DNA of 64,000 nucleotides, from positions 14,455,337-14,519,336 of the forward strand of contig NC_087080.1 of assembly GCF_026151205.1 (NCBI RefSeq), in the 5' to 3' direction. Of the stretch, positions 52,756 to 64,000 are shown in pieces. Made by a program: the position numbers and the translations under genes. This DNA comes from Bolinopsis microptera. Lineage: Eukaryota > Ctenophora > Tentaculata > Lobata > Bolinopsidae. Within the stretch, counting starts at the first letter, position 1, and each line of letters begins with the position of its first letter. The notes beneath the pieces are model-generated. The model had not been told where the DNA came from, searched no databases, and saw only the letters and a program-made list of their open reading frames with translations.

Positions 52756-55700
52756 CGAGTGATCTACTGTCAGGATTACTAGAATTAGGCCGAAAAGTCA
52801 AGTTGTTTCCACTGGAGCTGCTTCAAGTAAGACTGAGACTGAGTGAAAGTTAAGTACACTGTTGTTGCTAAGTTTCCACCCTTAAATACTGGAGACTTAG
52901 ACTAAGCACCAGTTGATAATTAAACCACTCCCAAGCACTTTAATTAACTTAATACTGAATATTGGTCCTGTTAATCTTGACAGCTTGATTACATACTAAT
53001 GATAAGTTGAAACTGGACGTTGGTTATTACGAATTTTTATTAAAAGCTGGGTAGAAATGGGCGATGGGTACCATAAATGAAAATCATCATAGACAGCCAT
53101 ACAGTTAGTTGAAAATAGCAACAGATCTCTCAACAGAAGTCTGAAGGTATAAGGAGTCAGGAAGAACAGACCATTAATATTGGATTAATTATCAGAGCCG
53201 GCCGCGTTTTCGTCGTTAGTCAAACTAATGGTATGGTTTTTTGCAGGTGCATAGTCAGACGAAGTTTAGAAATTAGTTTTAGAATCACACGTCCTGTACG
53301 GCATATCCAAACCAAGGTGCTATAAAGCTATAACTGCTGCTAGTTCCATTACCCAAGACAGTAGATTCAAACTTAGGTAATATCATACTTTTAAGAGCGT
53401 CAGTATATTAATAGTTCTACGAGTTACGAGTAGGACGGGGGAAAGGTCGCAAGAGATTTACGAGTCAACACATTGAATCTCTCAATATCATATTGAACCG
53501 TGACGAATTTACCTTTCTTAATTCTCGTTTCTTATTCGACCTGATCACAGTGATCACCATTATATCGGTATAACTGAGTTGAAAGATCACTGCACTGACA
53601 CGCACTCAACAAGATGAAGCTTCCTTAGATTAACAGCGACTGAGTATGAAAGTTGAAAGCAGAATTAGGGTATCACGACTGAGAAGCCTGTTTAAAGTGC
53701 AATTAGTCGCCAGGGAATGGGAATGACCCGATCTTGCTGCTGCACGGACTTATAAAGAATTGGTCAGTGATCACGCGTGTTTACTGGATTTAATCATGTA
53801 ACGGGATCAGAACCCTTTAGTTTTACCCAAAGGCCAAATCCAGTTGGGCTGATTTGAGTCAAATGACAGATAATTAAAGTGTCGATAGTTTGATTGATCT
53901 GCCAACTCGGTGGAGAATTAAGAGTACTCAAACTAGATGGCCCTCAAGGTGGCCTAGTAATTGAGTTTAGTTAAACTTCACTTATCAAGTCTGGGAAACA
54001 GCTGCTAAGAATTAAGATTAATTCCTAAATTATTTTACGACTATTTAATACGCTGGGAAATTAATGTGGATACAAGCTCAACTTCACAGTTTACGCAGAT
54101 AATTATAGGCATTATTATAATCAGAATTAAATTCAAATTGTCATCAAAATGGACGCGATCCCAGACACAGATTAAAAATTGCTAAATAGTAAATTCTATA
54201 TTTATGAAATTATCCTTTGGCATATGATGGTGGGGGGGGGAAGCCATGACACTGACTGGTAGAAAATAAATCTTTTTAATCTTTTTAAAGAAAACAAATC
54301 TTTAAAAATGCAAGTAAAGGGGTTCCAAAGGCTAGAAATGATTATAAAATAAATAAATGTGGAATTGCAGGTTTGAGGTTCCACACAATCTCTAGTAGTA
54401 CTAGAGCTTGTAGCTACATCAGTACAACGTGTCTCTGGGAGAACACGTCAGGTAGAGATGGAGATCCATAACATAAACAGCATGGATTCTGAAAAAAATG
54501 GAATTGTGGCATGATTTAAATACCCAAGTAGTACCTGATTTCAGAATCATGCTAATCTGGAACACGTCTGGAATCTGGCGTTCAGATTATTTTCTCAGGA
54601 TTATTGCTGTTAATTAATCAAAAAACCATGTCTAACTCTCAGACTCAGGAGCCAATGAGAAACCCCGCTCCCATCACCATGGACCAATCAGATATCTCAG
54701 TTGCAGGGACAAAGGAGCTCCGTGAGCTCATACTAATGATAACTTTTACAACAAAGTGAATAAACCATTTTATTATATTTTTAATATTGTTATCAATAAC
54801 TTGAAATTCTGACAAACCAATGATATATAAGAATCTGGCATGGTATTAGTAATGACCGGACAGATCCTCCACCATTCACTAAAGACTCCATGGAAACACG
54901 TCCTGGCCTGTCCCACACAACACATACACGGGCTCCTGTAATTCAACCACTAATTAATAAACACGGCTTATAATGTAATTGTGGCTCTGAAAATAGCTTC
55001 AGTTATTTGTGAAGTTTGATCAGACGGTGGGTAAACCAATGATATTGAGCTACAAACCGACTAAGTTGGAGACATTGGCCATATTACGTCACACCCAGAG
55101 AAGGTTGTGGCTCACAAAGGACTCATGTTGTTCTCAGGATGAAGCTCCCAACAAGTCACAATGTCACATACTACAGGTCACATACCCCATTTCAAACTTC
55201 TCACAAATATATTATTTTGTGATCAATTTTGAATTTCCCGAGAGACAGTCGGACGGTACAAATGGTGGAAAACTCAAAACTGTTGAAGTTACCAGATAAT
55301 TGATAATGAGGCCGATGTCCATAGTAAGTTATTTTTCACAATACGTCCTAAGTGAACCTAGAAATAATTAATAAAAAACAGTAACCCAATTATACCTATT
55401 AGGTGCAGCAACAATCTATACTAATAATCTCAAGATGTGTGTTAGTACGTGTTTGTTCGTTCGTTCGCGTGTGATTTCGACCAGCTTAATCAAGTAAACG
55501 GTAAGCGGGTAAATTACGGGGCTGTCTTTTTTGTTGGTATAATGGCGACATAACAAAACTGTGACCAAGCCAAATCGGCCGGTGGTAAATGGTTTAATTG
55601 ATCATTTTTGACCCAAATGTGATACTGATACTTATATTAGGTAGTTTGGTTTTGGCATGGGGACCTTAAATTGGCTAGCGATCAAGTATTACTGTAAAAT

Positions 55701-56436
55701 ATTTGAGGGGCACTCAGAATTAAATTGCAGTTTACAGAGCGAGTTCATACTTTCCCACCGTTTTAACTACGAAAATGTAATGTGTGTTTTTGAATATAAT
55801 AGGCGGATTTATACTTTTGCATTTCAACTGTGATAGTGAAGTCTCAGCCGTAGGCACGGGAATTAGTGAATTACACTAGTCTTATAATAATTTACTTTTA
55901 ATGGTTCTAATTCTGCAGCGGGAAATCTCTATTCAGAGCAAATAATTCGTTAAATTTAATTATTGTTTTATTCCAACTCCTAATTGTAGCTGTAGGTTTA
56001 TAACCTACCAAGACAAGCACTGAGCTAGTTGGACTTGTCGACGGGCTTATTTGAAACAAATATTTTACGAGTATCGCACCCGATTAAACTTAATCCAACT
56101 CCAAAAACACAAAGGCGCGCATGTTTGACATATGATCAAACTCAGACCGAAAAATAAATTAGGAATATCTTGTAATTCGTAACTCTAACAACCATTTTAA
56201 TTTTATAAGATATTTAAGTATTTAAACTGCATCATCATCAACAATCAATATTCAAGACAAAATGAAACAATGGAATACCGGGTCCCGAAATTCAAAATTG
56301 TAGTCAGTGTTTGGTATTGTTCTTTTTTGTTTTGTTTTTTTGAAAGAATATGAACAATAAGTATTATAACATGTATGATTCATGAATAATGAATTTTAAA
56401 AAATCTCGTCACAACTATTTCTCCCAAAACCATGCA
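52756..56436. other. 3.7-kb interval without a supported gene
   Basis: AT-rich. Frames at 54628 (43 codons) and 55009-55299 (96 codons) have no splice or domain support. A G run lies at 54230. 55440-55870 shares words with 44380-44640 (ggtaag...tttttt...cgacaaaactctgac, gcaattcaactg, tagtgaagtc), a dispersed repeat. Confidence 0.45.
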
Positions 56437-57295
56437 CACTGGTCACAGTACCGTTCACAGTACCGTTCACAGTACCGTTCACAGTACCGTTCACAGTACC
56501 GTTCACAGTACCGTTCACAGTACCGTTCACAGTACTGGTCACAGTACCGTTCACAGTACCGTTCACAGTACCGTTCACAGTACCGTTCACAGTACTGGTC
56601 ACAGCACTGGTCACAGTACCGTTCACAGTACCGGTCACAGTACTGGTCACAGTACCGTTCACAGTACCGTTCACAGTACTGGTCACAGTACCGTTCACAG
56701 TACCGTTCACAGTACTGGTCACAGTACCGTTCACAGTACCGTTCACAGTACCGTTCACAGTACCGTTCACAGTACCGTTCACAGTACCGTTCACAGTACT
56801 GGTCACAGTACCGTTCACAGTACTGGTCACAGTACCGTTCACAGTACTGGTCACAGTACCGTTCACAGTACTGGTCGAAGTACCGTTCACAGTACTGGTC
56901 ACAGTACCGTTCGCAGTACTGGTCACAGTACTGGTCACAGTACCGTTCACAGTACCGTTCACAGTACTGGTCACAGTACCGTTCACAGTACCGTTCACAG
57001 TACTGGTCACAGTACCGTTCACAGTACCGTTCACAGTACCGTTCACAGTACTGGTCACAGTACCGTTCACAGTACTGGTCGAAGTACCGTTCACAGTACT
57101 GGTCACAGTACCGTTCACAGTACTGGTCACAGTACTGGTCACAGTACCGTTCACAGTACCGTTCACAGTACCGTTCACAGAACTGGTCACGTTACCGTTC
57201 ACAGTACTGGTCACAGTACCGTTCACAGTACCGTTCACAGTACTGGTCACAGTACCGTTCACAGTACTGGTCACAGTACCGTTCACAGTACATAG
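56437..57295. repeat. 12-bp minisatellite
   Basis: About 71 copies alternating cagtaccgttca and cagtactggtca. The 12-base unit holds no stop in several frames, producing long false ORFs on both strands. Confidence 0.96.
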
Positions 57296-57383
57296 CTCCG
57301 TGAGAAGTACAAGGAAGATAAAATATAAAATAAAAAGCTCCTTTTTTGTTTGGGTGAGGGCACTTCACTTAGAAAATCTGTTC

Positions 57384-58999
57384 AATGAGCGCCACTTTTC
57401 TTCGCGTAGTAGGCTGCAAGAAATTTCGATCCTTGGGTCAGCATAGGTAACTCCCAATTTGATCTGCTGATTTTCAAACTGGATATGCACTGGAATGGTA
57501 GATGGTTGAGGTTGTGCTCATCCAGTCTTGAAGAATTGTCACTCCTGTGCCTTTTAGATTTGTTGTTGGCAGCCCTGCAGCTGATCCTTCTGTGAGAGTA
57601 CCGAAATTAGTAATTCAAATTGTTATTACTTTATTACCTTAATTTCAAAATTGAATCACAATAAAATCAAACGGTTCATTTTTCAATTAAGTGGCTGGCC
57701 CGATGGAAATCAGGGTTCATTATCGTTTCACAATTTTGACTCCAATTCCCATTCCTACCTGGAGGATGTACTGCCGGTCGTACAAGTTGAAGCATCTTGG
57801 AATTCAGCTTGGACTTGGAGGGCACATTCCACATCTTTTACCTCCTTGTTTATAGATGACGCTTTCATCTCAAAATCCTGTAATAAGTTGAATCATTTAA
57901 GTTATTGTTAGTGTAAATTAACGTAAAAGGACATTATTTGAACGGACATTAAAATGAGATCCTTCAGCGTCCAATTAATCTCCGTTCAAATTAAGTCCGA
58001 GGAAGGTAAAAGTTAGGTAAGCATTTAAAATTGTCTGTTTCGAAGCCATTATACAGACCAACCATCCAACCAATCATTCTTGCAGATTCCGAGATGAAAA
58101 TTCAATCAACTTTTACATTATTTCAGCTCACCTGTTTGAGATTGTCAATTTCATCCTTGTAAGCGGCTAAATCTTCTTTAGCCCTCGTCACAGCCAGGTT
58201 TAACTCCCGCGCTAAAGTATCTGCTCTTTTAGTAGCGGCTGTTAAATCCTCTTGTCTATTCAGTCGTGACTGTAGGATCAGTGATCTCGATGTTTCGAAG
58301 GATCGCTCCTCTTTAGCCAGCTGGCGTCTTAGACCAAAAATTATGTCTTTCTGGCTCCACTTTTCCTGAGGAATAAATTCGTTATTGCATTTGCAATGAA
58401 ATTGTATGAATGAAATTGTATTTATACTAATCATCGTATTTTCAGAAATAATAAGGTTCGACAGCAGATAAGATATAGCAGTTAATCAATAAGATTGATT
58501 AACCTTTATCCTATGATTGTTTATACTTGAACACTATAACAATTGTTGAGCAATATATTTAATATGGTGACTGGTGGTTTGATAATGATATAAAAATAAC
58601 CTTTTCGAGGAGCTCTACTTTCTCTCTGAGCAGGTCATTCTCGGATGTCAAAATTTCAATCTCGTCTTTTAGAACACCTTTTTCGTTCATTTCAAACCAT
58701 ATCTGGCATTTATAAGTGTCCTTTTCCTCGATCAGTTGCCCCAGTTGTTGAAGAGCTACTTCTCTTCTTTGCTCTGAGTAAGAATGTTGGTCAGATCTCA
58801 CTAGGTCAGTATAAACATCAAATGCTAAACAAAATAAGAATGTGTGCAGCATGACTGATGACTGATAAGAGACCAAAATCTTCAAGTCGAAAATTGTCAA
58901 CACAGTTTGAATATAAGCACCTAAAGAGTTGAGCTCGGCTGGTCGTCTTGTTCGAGAACATTTCCGAATAGCAGTTTGGATTGCTCTTTGGAAACCCAT
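57384..58999 (-). CDS. Coiled-coil protein, unknown family (3-4 exons)
   Basis: Minus-strand exons 58999-58601, 58365-58132 and 57877-57759 join in phase with GT-AG signals. Exon 1 starts MGFQRAIQTAIRKCSRTRRP, has a hydrophobic middle and then a heptad-rich end (LTSENDLLREKVELLEK). Exon 2 is almost pure coiled coil (QLAKEERSFETSRS, ATKRADTLARELNL, YKDEIDNLKQ). Exon 3 begins DFEMKASSINKEVKD. It may stop at the TAG at 57756, or splice at ag|gtagga to an exon after ctctcacag (57596), which stays open to a TGA at 57384. Another frame of that region (IPVHIQFENQQIK, YADPRIEISC) looks more protein-like, so the 3' end is uncertain. Probably cytoskeletal or ciliary by composition only. Confidence 0.6.
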
Positions 59000-59264
59000 T
59001 GAAAGTTGAAGATATTATATTTTTAGTATAATAAGATTGGTGGTAGATAACTGTCGTAGGTAATTTGATAGCATACAACGAATTAACAAAGGTGGAAGTA
59101 AATATGACCCGCGTGCATTTCAGGGATTTCAGCACATTTGTCGCGCGCGATTTTGTTCGCCATGACAACGCAACCAACACGTGCTAAGTGCTAACGCGTA
59201 TAAAACAAATCAGATATTAAAGCTAAAGGCATTAAAGATGGTAATAGAATAGTATATTGATTCA
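59000..59264. other. 5' flank of the coiled-coil gene
   Basis: No further gene seen. Confidence 0.4.
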
Positions 59265-59435
59265 CGATGTCAATCCTTCGCAGCTCGGTGAGGCCCATGC
59301 AGTGCCAGTGGTGCATCTCGTTGATTCACGATGTCAATCCTTCGCATCTCGCCGATCTGCATACGAGAACATTTGTGGTTGCGAGAAGCATTATTGGATG
59401 CGCGCGCGCGACCCAGTAGTGCATCGCGCTACAAA
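59265..59435. repeat. GC-rich dispersed repeat related to 816-931
   Basis: The words cgatgtcaatccttcgca and gcatctcg occur twice, and the block ends cgcgacccagtagtgcatcgcgctacaa, like the short element near the left end. Confidence 0.6.
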
Positions 59436-59480
59436 TAGGGGCCTAAATTCAGAAGTACAAGGAATAAAAAGTTTTGTAAG

Positions 59481-60622
59481 GATTACTGGGACCTAACTCA
59501 CTAACTGCTAATTACACATTTTTACCAATCCCTCCAAGCCATAAATATAAAACAAAAAGTCCGCTAATTTAACCCTATAGTTGTCAGTTGTGCAATTTAT
59601 GTTGCCGAATTGAGATTCGCTAATAATAGCAATAGTCAATCCACGAATTTCTCGTAGCATATTGACGAATTTTCAAAATTCCGAAAATTTTATTTTTACT
59701 CGATTAACAATTTGGTCACTATCAACTATACTAAAAATATGATCGGTAATCATTTTAATTATTAAATCATCCTATCTTCCGAAATCTTTAAAAAACCCCG
59801 ATACGTGGATTGTTTTAAATTAAATATAATTTTATTTATCCACCCCACGACTTTAAAACGTTTTTTTTTTCTCGTTACGATCTCAATTATTTTCCAAATT
59901 AAGGTCCAGCTTGTCACACATTGCTTGTCTCACAACTGATAACGTCGACCCACAGCATAACTGCTTTTTGGCACTTAGATATAAAGCCGTAGTACATACA
60001 TATTACATTACACTGGAGCTTACACAGTGTAATTTCCTCCAGTCTAGTCTGCGCCACGTATGTTTATATAAGCGCGCGGCGCAGGGCTCTTACTAATTCG
60101 CTCGCCCAAAAATTTCACGTGACGTTGGTTTTTATGGTTTTGCAGCCGTACAAAACGGTTTTACATAAACCCTAATCCCAACCCTAACCCTAACCATAAC
60201 CCCGAACACCGAAGCTATCCATAACCCTTACCACAACCTTAGCCCTAACCCGAGCCCTAAACAATCGAATTCATGTTTTACTAGCCTGTCACGTGACCAA
60301 AACGGTTTTTTCCCCATAACTCTCCAGGGAAGCATTTTTACCCTACGTCATGGGGGTTGATTCGGAATCAGCGTCCAAAAATACACCGATCCAGATCAAT
60401 TTCATACCCAAAGGGCCTTTTCACAAGAATTTTCTTAGAATTGGGCGAGCGATTTAGTAGGAGCGGCGGCGCAGACTGGAGGAAATTTATACACTGTGTA
60501 AGCTCGATCGATTGCTGGGACCTAGCTGCTAGTGCTAATTACACTTTTTTACCAATCGGCCCTCCAAGCCATAAATATAAAACAAAAAGTCCGCTAATTT
60601 AACCCTATAATTGTCAGTTGTG
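59481..60622. repeat. Nested repeat: direct repeats around an inverted-repeat element
   Basis: 59481-59592 is repeated at 60510-60622 (the shared stretch includes ccataaatataaaacaaaaa). Between them, 60014-60055 and 60468-60505 are inverted copies (gagcttacacagtgtaa...cctccagtct), as are 60090-60109 and 60441-60461. Degenerate telomere-like ccctaa words lie at about 60170-60260. No protein is encoded. Confidence 0.75.
59590..60065 (+). repeat. Dispersed repeat, copy shared with 63570-64000
   Basis: Both copies read gttgccgaat(t/c)gagattcgc, run through a series of matching blocks and reach cagtgtaatttcctccagtc. Same orientation, about 4 kb apart, with moderate divergence. Confidence 0.85.
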
Positions 60623-61195
60623 GCTGTAGTACTAGTAGAGGCTCTTACGGGCATTGTCTGCTCGATACGCTAGGGATAGGAGGCCAGGTACACCATAAAA
60701 ATAAACTTGCTCGGATTTTAAAAATTTTTGTACCATTGTTTTCTAGAGACTGTGAGAATTTTCACAATACCAAATTTGTCATACCTTTTTGGAAAGATCA
60801 GTGAGTGTCGCCTAGGTTCCATATTTGATGGTGCGCGGCTTTTGGAGCAAAATTAGCAGTAAAAGTCGCGTAATTTGACCAAATTTGACCAAATTCGTTG
60901 ATTTTTGTCGTATTATTTGGATATATCTTCAGTTCCTTGAATGAGATCATTCTGAAAATTGGCGACGACCTTCCAATAGGACTTTTACAACTGTCCGAAA
61001 AATTTGGTGAATATCGGAGTTGATATAGTGATCAAAATGGGGCAAAATACGCTGCTTTTAGCTGTAACATAATTTCTGATGGTTGGATAGGCTTTAAACT
61101 TTTCGGACACCTTCCTTGTAAGTCTATGAGTAAGCTTACCAATTTGTGTTGCAATCGGAGGTCGGGAAGAATCACAGTGCTGGCAAGCACGAGCG
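60623..61195. other. AT-rich interval
   Basis: No gene or clear repeat was recognised. Confidence 0.4.
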
Positions 61196-61205
61196 GTGTC
61201 TAAGT

Positions 61206-61285
61206 CTTTATTGGGGGTATACTATGTACCCCCTTTACTATTGTACCCCCTTTACTATTATACCCCCTTTACTATTATAACCCCT
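61206..61285. repeat. Short C-run tandem repeat
   Basis: Four copies of ta(t/c)accccctttactatt, preceded by ttgggggtata, which is partly inverse to them. Confidence 0.8.
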
Positions 61286-61310
61286 TTGGTACTCGTCGGA
61301 AGCCTCTTTC

Positions 61311-61368
61311 GTGCACGCGAAGCGTGCACTCCGGCCGGAGGCGGCGGCCGAAGGCCGCCGCCTCCGGC
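61311..61368. other. Twin GC-rich perfect hairpins, both with GAA loops
   Basis: Hairpin 1: gtgcacgc-gaa-gcgtgcac (61311-61329, 8-bp stem). Hairpin 2: arms 61334-61349 and 61353-61368 around gaa (16-bp perfect stem, gccggaggcggcggcc). They sit 4 bases apart in AT-rich DNA. Confidence 0.93.
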
Positions 61369-61440
61369 AGGAGTTTTTCAGGCATTAAGACTCATCGGAA
61401 GTCGTTCAGCAGATTTATTTTTAGTTCAAAACATTCTAAT

Positions 61441-62769
61441 TTGATGTCAAAGATGACAGGAATAAAAATAGTTATGTTGAGATTTTTAAGAAATTTGCAT
61501 AAAATAGTAAAAATACTCGCTGCAGCACTGTTATACGAAATTCGGTAAAAAACACAAAATCGCCATATTCAGGTGCCTTAAAAACCATGTTAAAATTGAG
61601 TTAGAGATCTGAAATTTTTCAGGGCGTCTAGACGTTGACCAAATCGACTGCAAAAAAAGTTTCAGGTTTCAGGAGCATCGGGAAGTGGGTTTTCTAGAAC
61701 CCCTGTTTTACGATAGATTGTCGTGATACATATATACATATATTCAGGGATAGACGCTTTGCCAGTCAATTGTAGCCTGTATTTAATTGTCCATAGATTC
61801 TAAAGTATAAAAGATACAGCCATTTCCGACCACAGGTCTTGCAAATAATTGTTTATACTTTAGTTTACATTGTATAAAAAAATTATATGACGTCATAAAC
61901 ACCCCTTGATGACGTCATCAAGTTAACCGTTTTTAAAACTTGATTTTTGACAAAGTAATAACTTTTAAAATTAATTTTAAACCATTAAGGAGTAATTTTA
62001 TTCAAAATCTGAGGAAATTTTTATCTTAGATAATTGTTCAAGCATTCTGAAAATCTACCGAAAAGTTTTTCTAGCTTGCTCCTTCATAAAGATATTCGTC
62101 ATTGAAGTTTGTGCTTTTTTGAAGAATTATTTTATAAAAACGTCAATTTTGCGATTTAGTATTCTCTAGTGTTGGGCCATGCCTTGGGTTGTGGAGCTCA
62201 GTTCTGCTTCCTATAGGTATAAATTGTGTATTAGGCTAGTTTTAAAGTTGAAAATCGAAAAGTTGCACACATTGGGACACGCCCAAATTGATAGAAAATC
62301 GCTAAAATCACTGAAAATTGCTGTTTTCGTCATTTTCTGTCAACTTTAGAGTGCCGTTGTGATTACAGTTCTTCTTAAAATACTTTGAAACTTTGCATGC
62401 TTATTAAGCTATATATAAAACAATTACATGCAAAATTTTACGGCGATTCAATATTGGATGCGCACGCAACGTCTGGTCAAAGTTTGCACGTGCGAAAGGT
62501 GAGAATTTTGCTCATTCGTGATTTCCAACAAATTTTGCTTTGCCACGACAGTTGAATGTCATTATATATGAATTTAATGCCAACTTGAATGAGTATTAAG
62601 TGGCATATTCAGTCAGTGATCGACCGATATGCTTCCCTAAACACAAGGAAATGTTTTTAAAGGATAGATTTCGAAATCGTTGAAACTTCCTCCTTATTAA
62701 TGATATGAAAATATCAGTTTATATTTCGACTTTATAAAGTACCCTGACATTATAATAAAAAAGAGATGA
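61441..62769. other. AT-rich interval without a gene
   Basis: No supported coding sequence. It includes a doubled tgacgtcat word near 61890-61920. Confidence 0.4.
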
Positions 62770-63283
62770 TATTTTACCAAAACCCATAATCATGGGTAGA
62801 GTGGACCGCTGTCAGTGTCTCTCTTTCCCAAACAAAAGGAAATGATATTACTTTGATTGACCGTTCTCAAATGCAAAATGATACCGAGAATGAAATCGGT
62901 CGCTCGCTTTTCCCATTCATTTACAATTGTAATAGATTAAGAAAAACTACCCAAAGGCAGCTGTACTCGGCAATGAAGATTCAATAAACTTCAGCTAATT
63001 CAATAAGTAATACTAATAACTACCACCCTTACCCCGAAATACTAGGTATCGACCCGAACGCAACCCAAAGAGATTTTTACAGCATCTGATTGATGTAATC
63101 AATCGAAACTTATTACAATTCGTAAGCCGTGAATGAATGGGAAAAGCGAGCGACCGATTTCATTCTCGGTATCATTTTGCATTTGAGAACGGTCAATCAA
63201 AGTAATATCATTTCCTTTTGTTTGGGAAAGAGAGACACTGACAGCGGTCCACTCTACCCATGATTATGGGTTTTGGTAAAATA
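62770..63283. mobile_element. 514-bp foldback element with arms of 150 bp or more
   Basis: 62770-62920 is an almost perfect inverted copy of 63131-63283. Arms begin tattttaccaaaacccataa and end cgcttttcccattcatt, and inverted similarity continues inward (aattgtaata). Each end sits at a TA, suggesting a TA target. There is no ORF, so it is a non-autonomous foldback or MITE. Confidence 0.88.
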
Positions 63284-63569
63284 CTAAATATCTATTTGTT
63301 TGAAGAAAATTGTGCTGGCCGAAATTAGCGCTAAAAAACCATCCTACAGTCGGCACGCGCGGCTCACTGTCAATGGCGCACTACCTACTAGGGACCCCAG
63401 ATACACCTTACTAGACGTATTTTTGACCGTAGAATCGATTAAAAGTGGTTTCAAGATGATTAGACTGAGTTAGCGCGGTTAAAATCGCAAAAAAACGATT
63501 TTTGGGCCAAAAATAGGCCAAAAAACCATGTTTTTTGATAATTTGAGCAAGTTAATTTTGTTGGCATAC

Positions 63570-64000
63570 TGTGCAATATCAATATGTTGCCGAATCGAGA
63601 TTCGCGAAAATTAGTCAATTCACGAATTTCTCGTAACATATTGACGAATTTGCAAAATTCCGAAGATTTTACTCAATTTGGTCACTATACTAAAAAAATG
63701 ATCGGTAATCATCCTAATTAAATCATCCTAACTTCCGAATTGTTTTAAAAAACCCCGATACGCGGATTAGATTGTTTTAAATTGTATAACTTTATTTATC
63801 CACCCCACGACTTTAAGACGTTTTCTCTCTCGTTACGATCTCAATTATTTTCCAAATTAAGGTCCGGCTTGCCCACAGCATAACTGCATTTTTATTTGGC
63901 ACTTAGGTCTAAAGCCGTAGTACATACATATTACATTACAGTATTACACTGGAGCTTACACAGTGTAATTTCCTCCAGTCTGCGCCGCCTATATGTTTAT
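63570..64000 (+). repeat. Dispersed repeat, second copy, cut by the window edge
   Basis: See 59590-60065. It carries several small indels relative to that copy. Confidence 0.85.

Noticed and set aside
54628-54759. 43-codon ORF near a gaccaatcag motif
   Set aside because: Too short and unsupported. The ccaat word might be promoter-like, but no gene follows.
55009-55299. 96-codon plus-strand ORF
   Set aside because: No splice signals, domain or repeat support; it could be chance.
56389-57303. Three long repetitive ORFs (about 290-304 codons) on both strands
   Set aside because: They are the 12-bp minisatellite read in different frames. A stop-free unit whose length is a multiple of three opens several frames at once.
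60170-60260. Possible chromosome end (ccctaa words)
   Set aside because: The units are degenerate and sequence continues on both sides, so this is an interstitial relic at most.

Overview
The window is invertebrate metazoan nuclear DNA. The host genes have GT-AG introns, phase-consistent exons and animal domain architectures (BRCT, RAD52, alpha-arrestin, SLC31 copper transporter, VWC-like, CCP/sushi-like). Arrays of TTAGGG-type repeat occur, and retroelements are dense. No bacterial operon, tRNA, rRNA or CRISPR was seen. A cnidarian or another early-branching animal would fit, but the sequence does not name the species.

Layout. 1-427: last two exons of a BRCT-tail gene (MDC1/PTIP-like). About 1.06-11.76 kb: one CR1-like non-LTR retrotransposon on the minus strand, with an ORF1 carrying an SGNH esterase and an ORF2 carrying endonuclease and RT. 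It is broken by a 593-bp hAT-type element (8 bp target duplication), a 5.07-kb second LINE with an intact 1213-residue ORF2 (17 bp imperfect target duplication), and an insertion of about 0.3 kb. 12.5-13.3 kb: the first three exons of RAD52, after which the gene stops. 14.2-15.2 kb: a TIR element with divergent ORFs. 15.3-16.3 and 19.4-20.35 kb: two stand-alone LINE ORF1-like genes. 16.3-18.8 kb: a four-exon alpha-arrestin with a PPSY tail that lacks much of its C-arrestin fold. 20.55-29.2 kb: a Ty3/Gypsy element with apparently identical LTRs, inserted in telomere-like repeat and carrying a 260-codon antisense ORF.

30.9-35.6 kb: an orphan single-exon gene and the last exon of an SLC31-type copper transporter, caught in a 2.27-kb tandem duplication. 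35.6-43.3 kb: RTE-like fragments, a MITE and a SINE around a secreted CCP-like gene whose promoter and signal-peptide exon are duplicated. 44.7-46.9 kb: a five-exon secreted, extremely acidic repeat protein. 47.5-51.5 kb: a 1980-bp perfect tandem duplication containing a 13-bp minisatellite, with its edge inside the last exon of a secreted VWC-like gene (51.4-52.4 kb). 56.4-57.3 kb: a 12-bp minisatellite. 57.4-59.0 kb: a coiled-coil gene. 59.2-64 kb: mostly nested inverted repeats, including twin GC-rich hairpins with GAA loops and a long foldback element.

The genes do not form one pathway. The region is a mosaic in which mobile elements and tandem duplications have cut, truncated or re-promoted several host genes. 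Exon models were made by eye from splice consensus, phase and family resemblance. No database was searched.
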